DNA from: a virus
DNA: 64,000 bases
Direction: 5' to 3' (one strand)
Virus record (IMG/VR): IMGVR_UViG_3300047462_000185
Location: 42,638-106,637 of that record
The translations under genes were made by a program, and so were the position numbers. Shown in pieces: positions 48,906 to 54,818 of this stretch (position 1 is its first letter; each line of letters opens with the position of its first letter). The notes beneath the pieces were generated by a model, which saw only the letters and a program-made list of their open reading frames with translations, was not told the DNA's origin and did no database searches.

Positions 48906-48919
48906 CACATCAATATGTG
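48906..48919 (-). promoter_or_regulatory. operator palindrome CACAT-CAAT-ATGTG
   Basis: Perfect arms followed by TTTTG, in the divergent interval between the leftward antitoxin-like gene and the rightward membrane-protein gene. Confidence 0.7.
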
Positions 48920-48960
48920 TTTTGTAGCGTGCCGTGCAGCAGCATGAGGCGGCCCGGATC

Positions 48961-49122
48961 ATGAGGATGATCTCAATCTCTGTGATGGTCTTCATCGGCA
49001 TTGCGGCCTGGAAGGCCCTCGACATGATCAAACTTCTTTGCGGAACGGAAACCGCGATCTGGATCGCTCTGATCGTCATCGTCGTTGTGCTCTGCATCCT
49101 GGACAGCACGAACTATGGGTGA
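48961..49122 (+). CDS. small two-helix membrane protein, 53 aa
   Basis: Reads MRMISISVMVFIGIAAWK, then AIWIALIVIVVVLCILD: two membrane helices. ATG overlap with the next gene. Possibly holin-like by shape, but size and position do not prove this. Confidence 0.6.
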   Translation: MRMISISVMVFIGIAAWKALDMIKLLCGTETAIWIALIVIVVVLCILDSTNYG

Positions 49123-49288
49123 CGTCGATCTCGATCAGGTCAGATGCATTACCCTGATTGGCTATCGCACGGCCGAACCGCCCGAATGGAACAACGATGC
49201 CGAAGCCCTGGCTGAGCAACAGCGTATCGAATACCTGGATGGCCTGCCGTGCTGGCTGGAGTATCGAAAGAAATGCGCCGGGGCGTAG
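49115..49288 (+). CDS. unknown small protein, 57 aa
   Basis: Start MGDVDLDQVRCITLIGY overlapping the upstream stop by eight bases. Acidic helix in the middle, ends with YRKKCAGA. No family recognised. Confidence 0.65.
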   Translation: MGDVDLDQVRCITLIGYRTAEPPEWNNDAEALAEQQRIEYLDGLPCWLEYRKKCAGA

Positions 49289-49373
49289 GCCGTCCAGCCG
49301 CCACGGGAGCGGCTGGAAACGGGCTGTCAACCTTTACGACCCCGGCGCACCTGACCACGAGAGGATGTAGTAG

Positions 49374-49748
49374 ATGCCGGACGATCTGAACAAGCTGTTC
49401 GGACTCGACAAGCTGCCACCGCCGGTCGACCAAGACGAGCGCACCCTCCTCGATGGATCGCCCGTCACACCGGATCATCTCGAAATCCAGCCCGACGGCA
49501 TGCAGAAGAGCTATATGGTGCTCAGCGAGGCCGAACGCGCCAAGGGCTTCGTGCGCCCCGTCAGGCACTCCTACAGGCATTTGACCTGCGGCACGGTCAC
49601 CACGATGGGAAGTGCGCTGGCCGAGACTTATGCGCGCTCGCCCACGTTCTATTCGGGCACGTTCTGCGTCGGTTGCCGCAAGCACCTTCCGGTCGGTGAG
49701 GATGGTGAGTTCGTGTGGGATGGCACTGACGAGAAGGTCGGCACATGA
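49374..49748 (+). CDS. unknown phage protein with zinc site, 124 aa
   Basis: Start MPDDLNKLFGLDKLPPP with GAGAGGATG. Contains SEAERAKGFVRPVRHSY, TCGTVT...AETYARSPTFY and FCVGCRKHLP, a pattern of small zinc-containing phage proteins I have seen repeatedly without assigned function. A stem-loop (49294-49316) lies in its leader. Confidence 0.78.
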   Translation: MPDDLNKLFGLDKLPPPVDQDERTLLDGSPVTPDHLEIQPDGMQKSYMVLSEAERAKGFVRPVRHSYRHLTCGTVTTMGSALAETYARSPTFYSGTFCVGCRKHLPVGEDGEFVWDGTDEKVGT

Positions 49749-49948
49749 CCACGCGCGCCGCTGACGATGTCACCGAGATCGCGAAGCGCACCAAGCAGCT
49801 TCGGGACGAGCGCGAGATGGCGACTGATATCGACAAGGCCACAGGCGAGTGGCTGGACCTGCACGGCCGCCGTGCCGGTGTGACGCGGGTCGCTCATGAG
49901 TCCGATTATGCCTATCGCAACCGCATCAAAGCGGCGACAGGACAGTGA
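49745..49948 (+). CDS. unknown helical protein, 67 aa
   Basis: ATGA overlap upstream; Lys/Arg/Glu-rich coiled helix (EIAKRTKQLRDEREMATDI) followed by a short globular end resembling phage DUF2612-like YRNRIK motifs; unproven. Confidence 0.7.
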   Translation: MTTRAADDVTEIAKRTKQLRDEREMATDIDKATGEWLDLHGRRAGVTRVAHESDYAYRNRIKAATGQ

Positions 49949-50202
49949 CAGCCAATGCGAAAACCTCGATCCGGATGCGTCGGCCTGGCGGCGGCGATCT
50001 CGACGGCTATATTTTCACTGATGAGGCCCATGCGCGCCGGTGGTTGCAGCAGGGATTCGTGGCCGACTGGGATATCAGACTTGAGCGCGTTGAGCTGAAA
50101 AACGACGGCATATGTCCGCATTGCCGCGGTTCGGGCACCAGTGAACGCCACGCCAAGGTAATCCAGCGGCTGAGTGTGGCCGAATTCCTGGGGAAATCAT
50201 GA
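49945..50202 (+). CDS. unknown protein with zinc knuckle, 85 aa
   Basis: GTG start overlapping the upstream stop. DGYIFTDEAHARRWLQQGFVAD then CPHCRGSG (single CxxC knuckle). No family recognised. Confidence 0.7.
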   Translation: MTANAKTSIRMRRPGGGDLDGYIFTDEAHARRWLQQGFVADWDIRLERVELKNDGICPHCRGSGTSERHAKVIQRLSVAEFLGKS

Positions 50203-50453
50203 CCGCATACATCGACGCCGCCAGTCTGAACGAAAACGACCGGATCATAATGATCGGGTCGTCGGTGATGAAGGCGCCGGCGTCGTCGGCCGACAAGCCG
50301 CTGGTCGCCGGCTTCATCGTCGAGACGGACGAGAAGGCCGATCGCTACATCGCCAAGCTGCAGAAGCGCTTCCCCGGCATTCGTGTCATCGACCGCAACC
50401 CTGGCCCAGTGGCTGACACGGTCCTGGTGCGGGTCGGGCCGCCCCTACGGTGA
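50199..50453 (+). CDS. unknown alpha/beta protein, 84 aa
   Basis: Start MTAYIDAASLNENDRII; compact alpha/beta pattern (GFIVETDEKADRYIAKL, GIRVIDRNPGPVADTVLVRV). Last protein gene before the tRNA array. Confidence 0.7.
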   Translation: MTAYIDAASLNENDRIIMIGSSVMKAPASSADKPLVAGFIVETDEKADRYIAKLQKRFPGIRVIDRNPGPVADTVLVRVGPPLR

Positions 50454-50757
50454 TCACGAAAATTCCGCTTGCGCGACCACATCAAGATGGGATAGCGCTT
50501 CCGGTCATGAGCATGAAGCCATCACATCGCGTCACGAATACATTCCGGCTCGGGCAAGAAAAGCCCGCGTCGCAGGGTATTTGCGCGCGTGGAGGGTTCT
50601 GGCGGGGGTAACGCCCCGGATCGGCGAAAGCCACCAGAAGCCTCCGCGGGTCAGCCCTCGGAGGCTTTTTTGTTGCTCGCGAGATGTCAGTCCTGTGCAA
50701 GTCCAGGGCCAAGCGCCGACTACGTGGCCTGGTAGAGCTTTTTGTTCTTTGACTTGT
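50454..50757. other. intergenic region before tRNA array
   Basis: No protein gene. It contains a strong terminator (50639-50672) and, after it, an AT-richer stretch (TTTTTGTTCTTTGACTTG, 50740-50757) that may hold the promoter for the tRNAs. Confidence 0.55.
50639..50672 (+). terminator. rho-independent terminator
   Basis: AAGCCTCCG / CGGAGGCTT stem followed by TTTTTT, isolating the tRNA array from upstream genes. Confidence 0.88.
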
Positions 50758-50832
50758 GGGGGCGTAGCTCAGCGGGAGAGCACTGGTCCTGCAAACCGGG
50801 TGTCGTCGGTTCGAGTCCGACCGCTTCCACCA
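50758..50832 (+). tRNA. tRNA-Ala(TGC)
   Basis: Full cloverleaf with encoded CCA. Acceptor contains the G3-T70 pair that marks alanine tRNAs. Anticodon loop CCTGCAA; base 33 is C instead of the usual T. Confidence 0.88.
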
Positions 50833-50836
50833 CTAT

Positions 50837-50911
50837 GCGGCTGTAGCTCAGAGGTAGAGCACCTGCTTGCCAAGCAGGATGTCGAGGGTTCGATTCCCTC
50901 TGGCCGCTCCA
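50837..50911 (+). tRNA. tRNA-Gly(GCC)
   Basis: Acceptor GCGGCTG/TGGCCGC, anticodon loop TTGCCAA, canonical T loop TTCGATT, encoded CCA. Confidence 0.93.
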
Positions 50912-50940
50912 TATTGCGTGTCCCGATTGGGACGATAGTT

Positions 50941-51015
50941 GCGCTTGTAGCTTAATGGTAGAGCCGGCTGCTCATAACAGCCTCGGTGCCCGTTCGACCC
51001 GGGCCGGGCGCACCA
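50941..51015 (+). tRNA. tRNA-Met(CAT)
   Basis: Acceptor GCGCTTG/CGGGCGC, anticodon loop CTCATAA between GGCTG and CAGCC, encoded CCA. A lysidine-modified Ile decoder is an alternative for CAT. Confidence 0.9.
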
Positions 51016-51034
51016 TTTGGCTCGCGCAGGAGAT

Positions 51035-51110
51035 AGCGGGGTAGACTGGAGGCGGTTCCAGCTAGGTCTCATAAGCCTAAGAGGGTGGTTCGATTCCACC
51101 CCCGCTACCA
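51035..51110 (+). tRNA. tRNA-Met(CAT), initiator-like, irregular
   Basis: Acceptor AGCGGGG with CCCGCT, anticodon loop CTCATAA, T loop TTCGATT, CCA. One C seems missing at the T-stem/acceptor joint and the D arm is unusual (CTGG/CCAG). The GGGG acceptor resembles initiator tRNAs. Confidence 0.7.
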
Positions 51111-51114
51111 AATT

Positions 51115-51189
51115 GCCGATGTAGCTCAGTGGTAGAGCGCCGCTTTGAAGAAGCGGGCGTGGGTGGTTCAATTCCATCCGTCGGCACCA
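51115..51189 (+). tRNA. tRNA-Phe(GAA)
   Basis: Acceptor GCCGATG/CGTCGGC, anticodon loop TTGAAGA, T loop TTCAATT, CCA. Confidence 0.93.
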
Positions 51190-51193
51190 CGAT

Positions 51194-51269
51194 GCGGCGC
51201 TAACACTCTGGGGAGTGTGTCTGCCTTCCAAGCAGTTCCAGACGGGTTCGATCCCCGTGCGCCGCTCCA
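51194..51269 (+). tRNA. tRNA-Gly(TCC)
   Basis: Acceptor GCGGCGC/GCGCCGC, anticodon loop CTTCCAA, T loop TTCGATC, CCA. Confidence 0.92.
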
Positions 51270-51331
51270 TCTAGCCGGGAGTGCTCCATTTTGCACGTCC
51301 GCGCCACGGTGCGGTCCGGCGGCCATTTCGA

Positions 51332-51408
51332 TCCGGTCGGTCCATAATGGCAATGGAACGAGACTGTTAATCTCGACGCTGCTGGTTCGAATCCAGCGAC
51401 CGGAGCCA
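51332..51408 (+). tRNA. tRNA-Asn(GTT)
   Basis: Acceptor TCCGGTC/GACCGGA, anticodon loop CTGTTAA between CGAGA and TCTCG, discriminator G, CCA. Confidence 0.93.
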
Positions 51409-51412
51409 GTTT

Positions 51413-51486
51413 GGGAGTCAAGTGTTACGGTAGCACGACCGGCTCCAACCCGGTTAGCGTGGGTTCAACTCCTACGACTCCTGCCA
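51413..51486 (+). tRNA. tRNA-Trp(CCA)
   Basis: Acceptor GGGAGTC/GACTCCT, anticodon loop CTCCAAC between ACCGG and CCGGT, discriminator G, CCA. Confidence 0.92.
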
Positions 51487-51490
51487 AATT

Positions 51491-51566
51491 GCGTCGCGAG
51501 CCAGACGGCAGAGGCGTTCCGCTGCAAACGGAAAAACACCGTGTTCAATTCACGGGCGGCGCTCCA
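51491..51566 (+). tRNA. tRNA-Cys(GCA)
   Basis: Acceptor GCGTCGC/GCGGCGC, anticodon loop CTGCAAA between TTCCG and CGGAA, discriminator T as in cysteine tRNAs, CCA. Confidence 0.92.
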
Positions 51567-51573
51567 ACTCGAT

Positions 51574-51649
51574 GGTGACGTGAGTCAGCCGGCGTGGACG
51601 GCCCGCTGTGACCGGGTCTAGATGGGTTCAACTCCCATACGTCACCCCA
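51574..51649 (+). tRNA. tRNA-His(GTG)
   Basis: Encodes the extra G at position -1 opposite C73, the histidine identity pair. Acceptor GTGACGT/ACGTCAC, anticodon loop CTGTGAC, CCA. Confidence 0.93.
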
Positions 51650-51653
51650 ATTT

Positions 51654-51728
51654 GCCGGATTAGCACAGCGGAAGTGCAGTGGTTTTGTAAACCGAAGGTC
51701 AGGAGTTCGAATCTCCTATCCGGCTCCA
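51654..51728 (+). tRNA. tRNA-Thr(TGT)
   Basis: Acceptor GCCGGAT/ATCCGGC, anticodon loop TTTGTAA, T loop TTCGAAT, CCA. Confidence 0.92.
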
Positions 51729-51737
51729 GTTTCATGA

Positions 51738-51811
51738 TCCCCGGTCGTCTAATGGCAGGACATCGGATTCTGGATCCGAGGGTTGTGGTTCGAGTCCATG
51801 CCGGGGAGCCA
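51738..51811 (+). tRNA. tRNA-Gln(CTG)
   Basis: Acceptor TCCCCGG/CCGGGGA, anticodon loop TTCTGGA between TCGGA and TCCGA, discriminator G, CCA. Confidence 0.93.
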
Positions 51812-51819
51812 TTGAAACA

Positions 51820-51833
51820 CACACTTCGATGTG
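51820..51833 (+). promoter_or_regulatory. operator palindrome CACAC-TTCG-ATGTG
   Basis: Preceded by AAA and placed 14 bases before the HNH gene inside the tRNA array, suggesting the HNH gene has its own repressor-controlled promoter. Confidence 0.6.
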
Positions 51834-51847
51834 TTATTGCCGTTTTA

Positions 51848-52159
51848 ATGAAGATGCGCACCGATCGCAGTCAGATCAAGGAAATGCTTCGAAGAGGCGT
51901 TTCATATTCGAAGATCACTGCTAAGACGGGCGCAACAAAAGGCACGCTCAGCTACATAGCAAAGAGCAGTGGAAAACCTCTAACGCTTCGTCTTGATCAT
52001 TTCGATGGTGATGGAGGAAATCACGACATTGAAAACCTACGGTTCATATGTCCCAATTGCGATAGCCAATCTCCAACTTACGGACACAGAAACCGCGGGC
52101 GTTACGCTCGGCTTGGGGTTAAGCTTTCAAGTGTGCAGGGTAGCCACACCGCGTTTTGA
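51848..52159 (+). CDS. HNH endonuclease within tRNA array, 103 aa
   Basis: N-terminal HTH-like part (IKEMLRRGVSYSKITAKTG) and C-terminal HNH core (LDHFDGDGGNHDIENLRFIC, then CPNC-like). The order HTH then HNH is typical of free-standing homing endonucleases. Composition is AT-richer than neighbours, a sign of separate origin. Its 3' end overlaps an irregular tRNA-Gln. Confidence 0.78.
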   Translation: MKMRTDRSQIKEMLRRGVSYSKITAKTGATKGTLSYIAKSSGKPLTLRLDHFDGDGGNHDIENLRFICPNCDSQSPTYGHRNRGRYARLGVKLSSVQGSHTAF

Positions 52160-52198
52160 GCGCGGAAGCAAGGGGTTCGACTCCTCGGCCCCAAACCA
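52113..52198 (+). tRNA. tRNA-Gln(TTG), irregular
   Basis: Acceptor TTGGGGT/GCCCCAA, anticodon loop TTTTGAG between CCGCG and CGCGG, T loop TTCGACT, CCA. About nine extra bases separate the acceptor from a GTGT/ACAC D stem, and the HNH reading frame runs into its 5' half. It may be degenerate. Confidence 0.65.
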
Positions 52199-52202
52199 GT
52201 TT

Positions 52203-52277
52203 CGCCCATTCGTTCAATGGCAGGACAACCGATTCTCGATCGGTCAACGCGGGTTCGATTCTCCGCATGGGCGACCA
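52203..52277 (+). tRNA. tRNA-Glu(CTC)
   Basis: Acceptor CGCCCAT/ATGGGCG, anticodon loop TTCTCGA between ACCGA and TCGGT, CCA; T loop appears one base long. Confidence 0.85.
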
Positions 52278-52280
52278 GTT

Positions 52281-52362
52281 GCGCGTGTGGCGGAACGGTA
52301 GACGCGGCCCCCTTAAAGCGGGCTGTCTCGGCGTGCAGGTTCGATTCCTGTCGCGCGCACCA
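52281..52362 (+). tRNA. tRNA-Leu(TAA)
   Basis: Acceptor GCGCGTG/CGCGCGC, anticodon loop CTTAAAG, long variable arm as expected for leucine, CCA. Confidence 0.9.
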
Positions 52363-52376
52363 ATCAGGAGCAGCAC

Positions 52377-52571
52377 ATGAGTGATCGCGATGTCCCGCTG
52401 CACACCTACGAGCTGATCTATCGAGACGCCAATGTGAAGCGACAGCGCATGCGCGTCGCCGGCGGCTGGATCTACTCGTGCTCGCTGCTTAGCTCGACCG
52501 GCAGCGTGGCAATTTCGGAAGTTTTGGTTCCAGATGCTCGCGTGGGCCAACAGGTAGAGTCAGCACGTTGA
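52377..52571 (+). CDS. unknown small protein, 64 aa
   Basis: Start MSDRDVPLHTYELIYRD with AGGAGCAGCAC. The core VAGGWIYSCSLLSSTG...AISEVLVPD resembles small strand-rich phage proteins. The last 12 codons lie inside tRNA-Leu(GAG), so the original 3' end was probably replaced. Confidence 0.6.
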   Translation: MSDRDVPLHTYELIYRDANVKRQRMRVAGGWIYSCSLLSSTGSVAISEVLVPDARVGQQVESAR

Positions 52572-52612
52572 GAGCGTGTCCAGTGCCGGTTCGAGTCCGG
52601 CCGCGAGCACCA
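52536..52612 (+). tRNA. tRNA-Leu(GAG), short variable loop
   Basis: Acceptor GCTCGCG/CGCGAGC, anticodon loop TTGAGAG between GCACG and CGTGT, CCA. The variable loop is five bases, not the long arm expected for leucine. Confidence 0.8.
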
Positions 52613-52616
52613 GATT

Positions 52617-52693
52617 GCGGGGATGGGCAAATCGGTAAAGTCGCTGCGTTCAGACCGCAAGGTGTGGGCTTCGAATGCACCCGCTCTCCGCCA
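52617..52693 (+). tRNA. tRNA-Leu(CAG), short variable loop, irregular
   Basis: Acceptor GCGGGGA/TCTCCGC, anticodon loop TTCAGAC between TGCG and CGCA. T stem is poor and the 3' end lacks a clear discriminator. It resembles the neighbouring GAG tRNA, a likely duplication. Confidence 0.7.
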
Positions 52694-52696
52694 AAT

Positions 52697-52785
52697 GGAA
52701 GGTGAAGTCGGCAGGAGCCGGCCGCCCGTTCGAAACGGGAGGAGACCCGCGAGGGTCAGGGGATCAAGACCTCCGCCTTCCGCCA
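52697..52785 (+). tRNA. tRNA-Ser(CGA)
   Basis: Acceptor GGAAGGT/GCCTTCC, anticodon loop TTCGAAA, long variable arm, discriminator G and CCA fit serine. The T loop ATCAAGA is atypical. Confidence 0.85.
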
Positions 52786-52789
52786 GCTT

Positions 52790-52878
52790 GGATCGTGCCG
52801 GGGGTTGGCTCCCCCAGCGGGTTGCTAACCCGTGGCTCCCCTCCGGGGATGAGGGTTCGATGCCTTCACGATCCGCCA
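52790..52878 (+). tRNA. tRNA-Ser(GCT)
   Basis: Acceptor GGATCGT/ACGATCC, anticodon loop TTGCTAA, long variable arm CTCCCCTCCGGGGA, discriminator G, CCA. Confidence 0.9.
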
Positions 52879-52879
52879 T

Positions 52880-52955
52880 GCCCCGTTAGCAGAGTGGCTA
52901 ATGCGCGTCCTTGGTAAGGACGAGATCGCCGGTTCGATTCCGGCACGGGGCTCCA
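52880..52955 (+). tRNA. tRNA-Thr(GGT)
   Basis: Acceptor GCCCCGT/ACGGGGC, anticodon loop TTGGTAA, canonical T loop, CCA. Confidence 0.93.
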
Positions 52956-53041
52956 TACGACCAGCCGTTTGCACCACGCCTGAGCCGGCCGCGGCCTGAT
53001 GGGGCCGGACGCTTTCGCGAACGGGTGTGGCAGGCTGTGCT

Positions 53042-53126
53042 GGGCAGGGACAGCCGGTGGCTCCGGCGAGCGGCCTGTAAAGCCGTGCCCTTCGGGGGAG
53101 AGGATCGAAACCTCACCTGCCCACCA
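53042..53126 (+). tRNA. tRNA-Tyr(GTA)
   Basis: Acceptor GGGCAGG/CCTGCCC, anticodon loop CTGTAAA, long variable arm (TGCCCTTCGGGGGA), discriminator A, CCA, as for bacterial tyrosine tRNAs. Confidence 0.9.
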
Positions 53127-53128
53127 TT

Positions 53129-53203
53129 GCTCGCGTAGCTCAATGGCAGAGCAGTCGGTTGATAACCGACCGACGATGGGTTCGATTCCCACCGCAAGCA
53201 CCA
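53129..53203 (+). tRNA. tRNA-Ile(GAT)
   Basis: Acceptor GCTCGCG/CGCAAGC with one C-A mismatch, anticodon loop TTGATAA between GTCGG and CCGAC, CCA. Confidence 0.88.
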
Positions 53204-53214
53204 GATCACGAGAA

Positions 53215-53290
53215 ACACCGGTAACTCAGAGGCCAGAGTGCTGTCCTTTTAAGTCAGAGGTCGCGGGTTCGAATCCCGTCCGGTGTTCCA
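53215..53290 (+). tRNA. tRNA-Lys(TTT)
   Basis: Acceptor ACACCGG/CCGGTGT, anticodon loop CTTTTAA, T loop TTCGAAT, CCA; one T-T mismatch in the anticodon stem. Confidence 0.85.
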
Positions 53291-53363
53291 TGAATTCCTC
53301 GCGGACGCGCGGGGCGCTGCATTCCGCGATAGGTCCAAAGAGCACGCGGGTGCAGCTGGATTT

Positions 53364-53437
53364 GCTCGCATCTTTCAGTGGCAGGAAGCTGGATTGTCGA
53401 TCCGGTAACAGGGGTTCGATCCCCCTTGCGAGCGCCA
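53364..53437 (+). tRNA. tRNA-Asp(GTC)
   Basis: Acceptor GCTCGCA/TGCGAGC, anticodon loop TTGTCGA, discriminator G as in aspartate tRNAs, CCA. Confidence 0.92.
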
Positions 53438-53568
53438 TAAAGCCGCTTCATCAAATCGGCGCGCCATCTACCTGCCGCTTGCCGAGGCGCGGCGAGGGTC
53501 AAACCGAAGCCGAGGGGTGCGACCCGCCCCGAAGCCTGGGGCTCGCCCGCCACGGCAAGCAGCAGTTT

Positions 53569-53644
53569 CAGGGCGTAGGACAGTGGCCAGTCCGCCTGCT
53601 TCGGGAGCAGGAGATCGTGAGTTCGAATCTCACCGCCTTGACCA
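53569..53644 (+). tRNA. tRNA-Pro(CGG)
   Basis: Acceptor CAGGGCG/CGCCTTG with the C1-G72 pair typical of proline, anticodon loop TTCGGGA between CCTGC and GCAGG, CCA. Confidence 0.9.
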
Positions 53645-53652
53645 TTTTCGTT

Positions 53653-53725
53653 GTCCTCGCCTGCGGATCAGGCGCCGGCACTCCTAATGCTGGGTGCGCC
53701 GGTTCGAATCCGGCCGGGGACGCCA
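53653..53725 (+). tRNA. tRNA-Arg(CCT)
   Basis: Acceptor GTCCTCG/CGGGGAC, anticodon loop CTCCTAA, CCA. Its D arm, T arm and flanks are close to tRNA-Arg(CCG) at 54651, indicating duplication. Confidence 0.88.
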
Positions 53726-53726
53726 A

Positions 53727-53801
53727 CAGGATGTAGCTCAATGGGAGAGCACCGCGTTTGGGGCGCGGGGGCTGGTGGTTCGAGTCCACTCATCCTGACC
53801 A
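53727..53801 (+). tRNA. tRNA-Pro(TGG)
   Basis: Acceptor CAGGATG/CATCCTG, anticodon loop TTTGGGG between CCGCG and CGCGG, discriminator A, CCA. Starts one base after the previous tRNA. Confidence 0.9.
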
Positions 53802-53804
53802 ATT

Positions 53805-53879
53805 GCGTGCATAGCTCAGCGGGAGAGCGCTCCGTTCACACCGGGGATGTCGGGAGTTCAATCCTCTCTGCACGCACCA
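53805..53879 (+). tRNA. tRNA-Val(CAC)
   Basis: Acceptor GCGTGCA/TGCACGC, anticodon loop TTCACAC, discriminator A, CCA. Confidence 0.92.
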
Positions 53880-53951
53880 GTTCGGGGGGCACAGTCCCGC
53901 CCGTGGGGCACGGTCCGACCCGGAGAACCGGTCGGCCGCGAAGCTATCGTT

Positions 53952-54026
53952 GCGCGCCTAGCTCATCGGGAGAGCGTCGCTTTGACATAGCGAAGGCGGC
54001 CGGTTCGATTCCGGCGGCGCGCACCA
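53952..54026 (+). tRNA. tRNA-Val(GAC)
   Basis: Acceptor GCGCGCC/GGCGCGC, anticodon loop TTGACAT between TCGCT and AGCGA, discriminator A, CCA. Confidence 0.92.
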
Positions 54027-54039
54027 GCTACCGCTCCGG

Positions 54040-54312
54040 CGGTTATGGCTGTAACGGCCTGGATGGAATGCCGACCTGGACCCGGGGGCAGCGCCCGGCG
54101 TCTCCACCAAGGGGGACGACGCAGATCTCGACAGGTCGATCAAAGATCCAGGCTCAGCCCGGCAAGGAACGGCCGGCAATCTGTCCGCATGAGAAATGCC
54201 AATGACAACACTGGCATGGGAGCGGTGCGCCTCGCGGCGTAACCACCCGGCGCCCTGAGGGGGGCGTGGCAACAGCAGGGGCGGCCCTCGAAAGGTCGCC
54301 CCACCCTCGCCT
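54040..54312 (+). ncRNA. ssrA: circularly permuted tmRNA
   Basis: The acceptor piece comes first: T-arm-like CCGGG-GGCAGCG-CCCGG then CGTCTCC-A-CCA (54099-54109). Two bases later the coding piece begins with GGGGACG (54112-54118), which pairs perfectly with CGTCTCC. The tag frame, GCC AAT GAC AAC ... GCG GCG TAA at 54198-54242, encodes ANDNTGMGAVRLAA. Permuted two-piece tmRNAs are typical of alphaproteobacteria. It would rescue stalled ribosomes and tag proteins for proteolysis. Outer limits are approximate. Confidence 0.88.
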
Positions 54313-54316
54313 ATTC

Positions 54317-54392
54317 GGGGCTGTGGCGCAGCTGGGAGCGCGTCTGCATGGCATGCAGAAGGTCGTCGGTTCGATTCCGACCAGTTCCACCA
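54317..54392 (+). tRNA. tRNA-Ala(GGC)
   Basis: Acceptor GGGGCTG/CAGTTCC with the alanine G3-T70 pair, anticodon loop ATGGCAT between TCTGC and GCAGA, CCA. Confidence 0.92.
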
Positions 54393-54396
54393 AATT

Positions 54397-54470
54397 GCCG
54401 CGGTCGAATAAGGTAGTTCACCGGTCCTTCAAATCGGTCGGCGCGGGTTCAAATCCCGTCCGCGGCACCA
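54397..54470 (+). tRNA. tRNA-Glu(TTC)
   Basis: Acceptor GCCGCGG/CCGCGGC, anticodon loop CCTTCAA with C at position 33, T loop TTCAAAT, CCA. Confidence 0.85.
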
Positions 54471-54495
54471 ACCGTTTCCATATTGGAAAGTGTTT

Positions 54496-54568
54496 ACCCC
54501 TGCCGATGGCTCTCGGGCTCTGCGCTACGAACGTGGAAGAGCTGGTTCGATTCCAGTCAGGGGTTCCA
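54496..54568 (+). tRNA. tRNA-Arg(ACG)
   Basis: Acceptor ACCCCTG/CAGGGGT, anticodon loop CTACGAA, T loop TTCGATT, CCA. Confidence 0.88.
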
Positions 54569-54574
54569 GATCAT

Positions 54575-54646
54575 GCGGCGGCCGCCGAGCCGGGCCATGG
54601 CCTTCTAAGCCGAGGGAGGTGGGGCAAGCACCCACCCGCCGCACCA
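54575..54646 (+). tRNA. tRNA-Arg(TCT)
   Basis: Acceptor GCGGCGG/CCGCCGC, anticodon loop CTTCTAA, CCA. T loop GCAAGCA departs from TTCRANY, so T-loop modification and elbow packing would be unusual. Confidence 0.82.
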
Positions 54647-54650
54647 GCTT

Positions 54651-54723
54651 GCTCTCGCCTGTGGATCAGGCGCTGACCCTCCGAAGGTCGGACGCGCCGG
54701 TTCGAATCCGGCCGAGAGCTCCA
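54651..54723 (+). tRNA. tRNA-Arg(CCG)
   Basis: Acceptor GCTCTCG/CGAGAGC, anticodon loop CTCCGAA between TGACC and GGTCG, CCA. Paralogue of tRNA-Arg(CCT). Confidence 0.9.
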
Positions 54724-54818
54724 GCAAGGGACCGGGTCGCGTGCGAGCGTGTCTCCCGGGACAAAGTCGATGCCGAGACGCGAGCCCCGGCATGGTCCCT
54801 CACAGCGGCGGCGCGACC

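Noticed and set aside
48961-49122. Holin
   Set aside because: Two membrane helices and small size fit, but no lysin or spanin genes are adjacent, so the call would be a guess.
53472-53566. Selenocysteine tRNA
   Set aside because: Length and closing stem are suggestive but no TCA anticodon loop or T loop could be placed.
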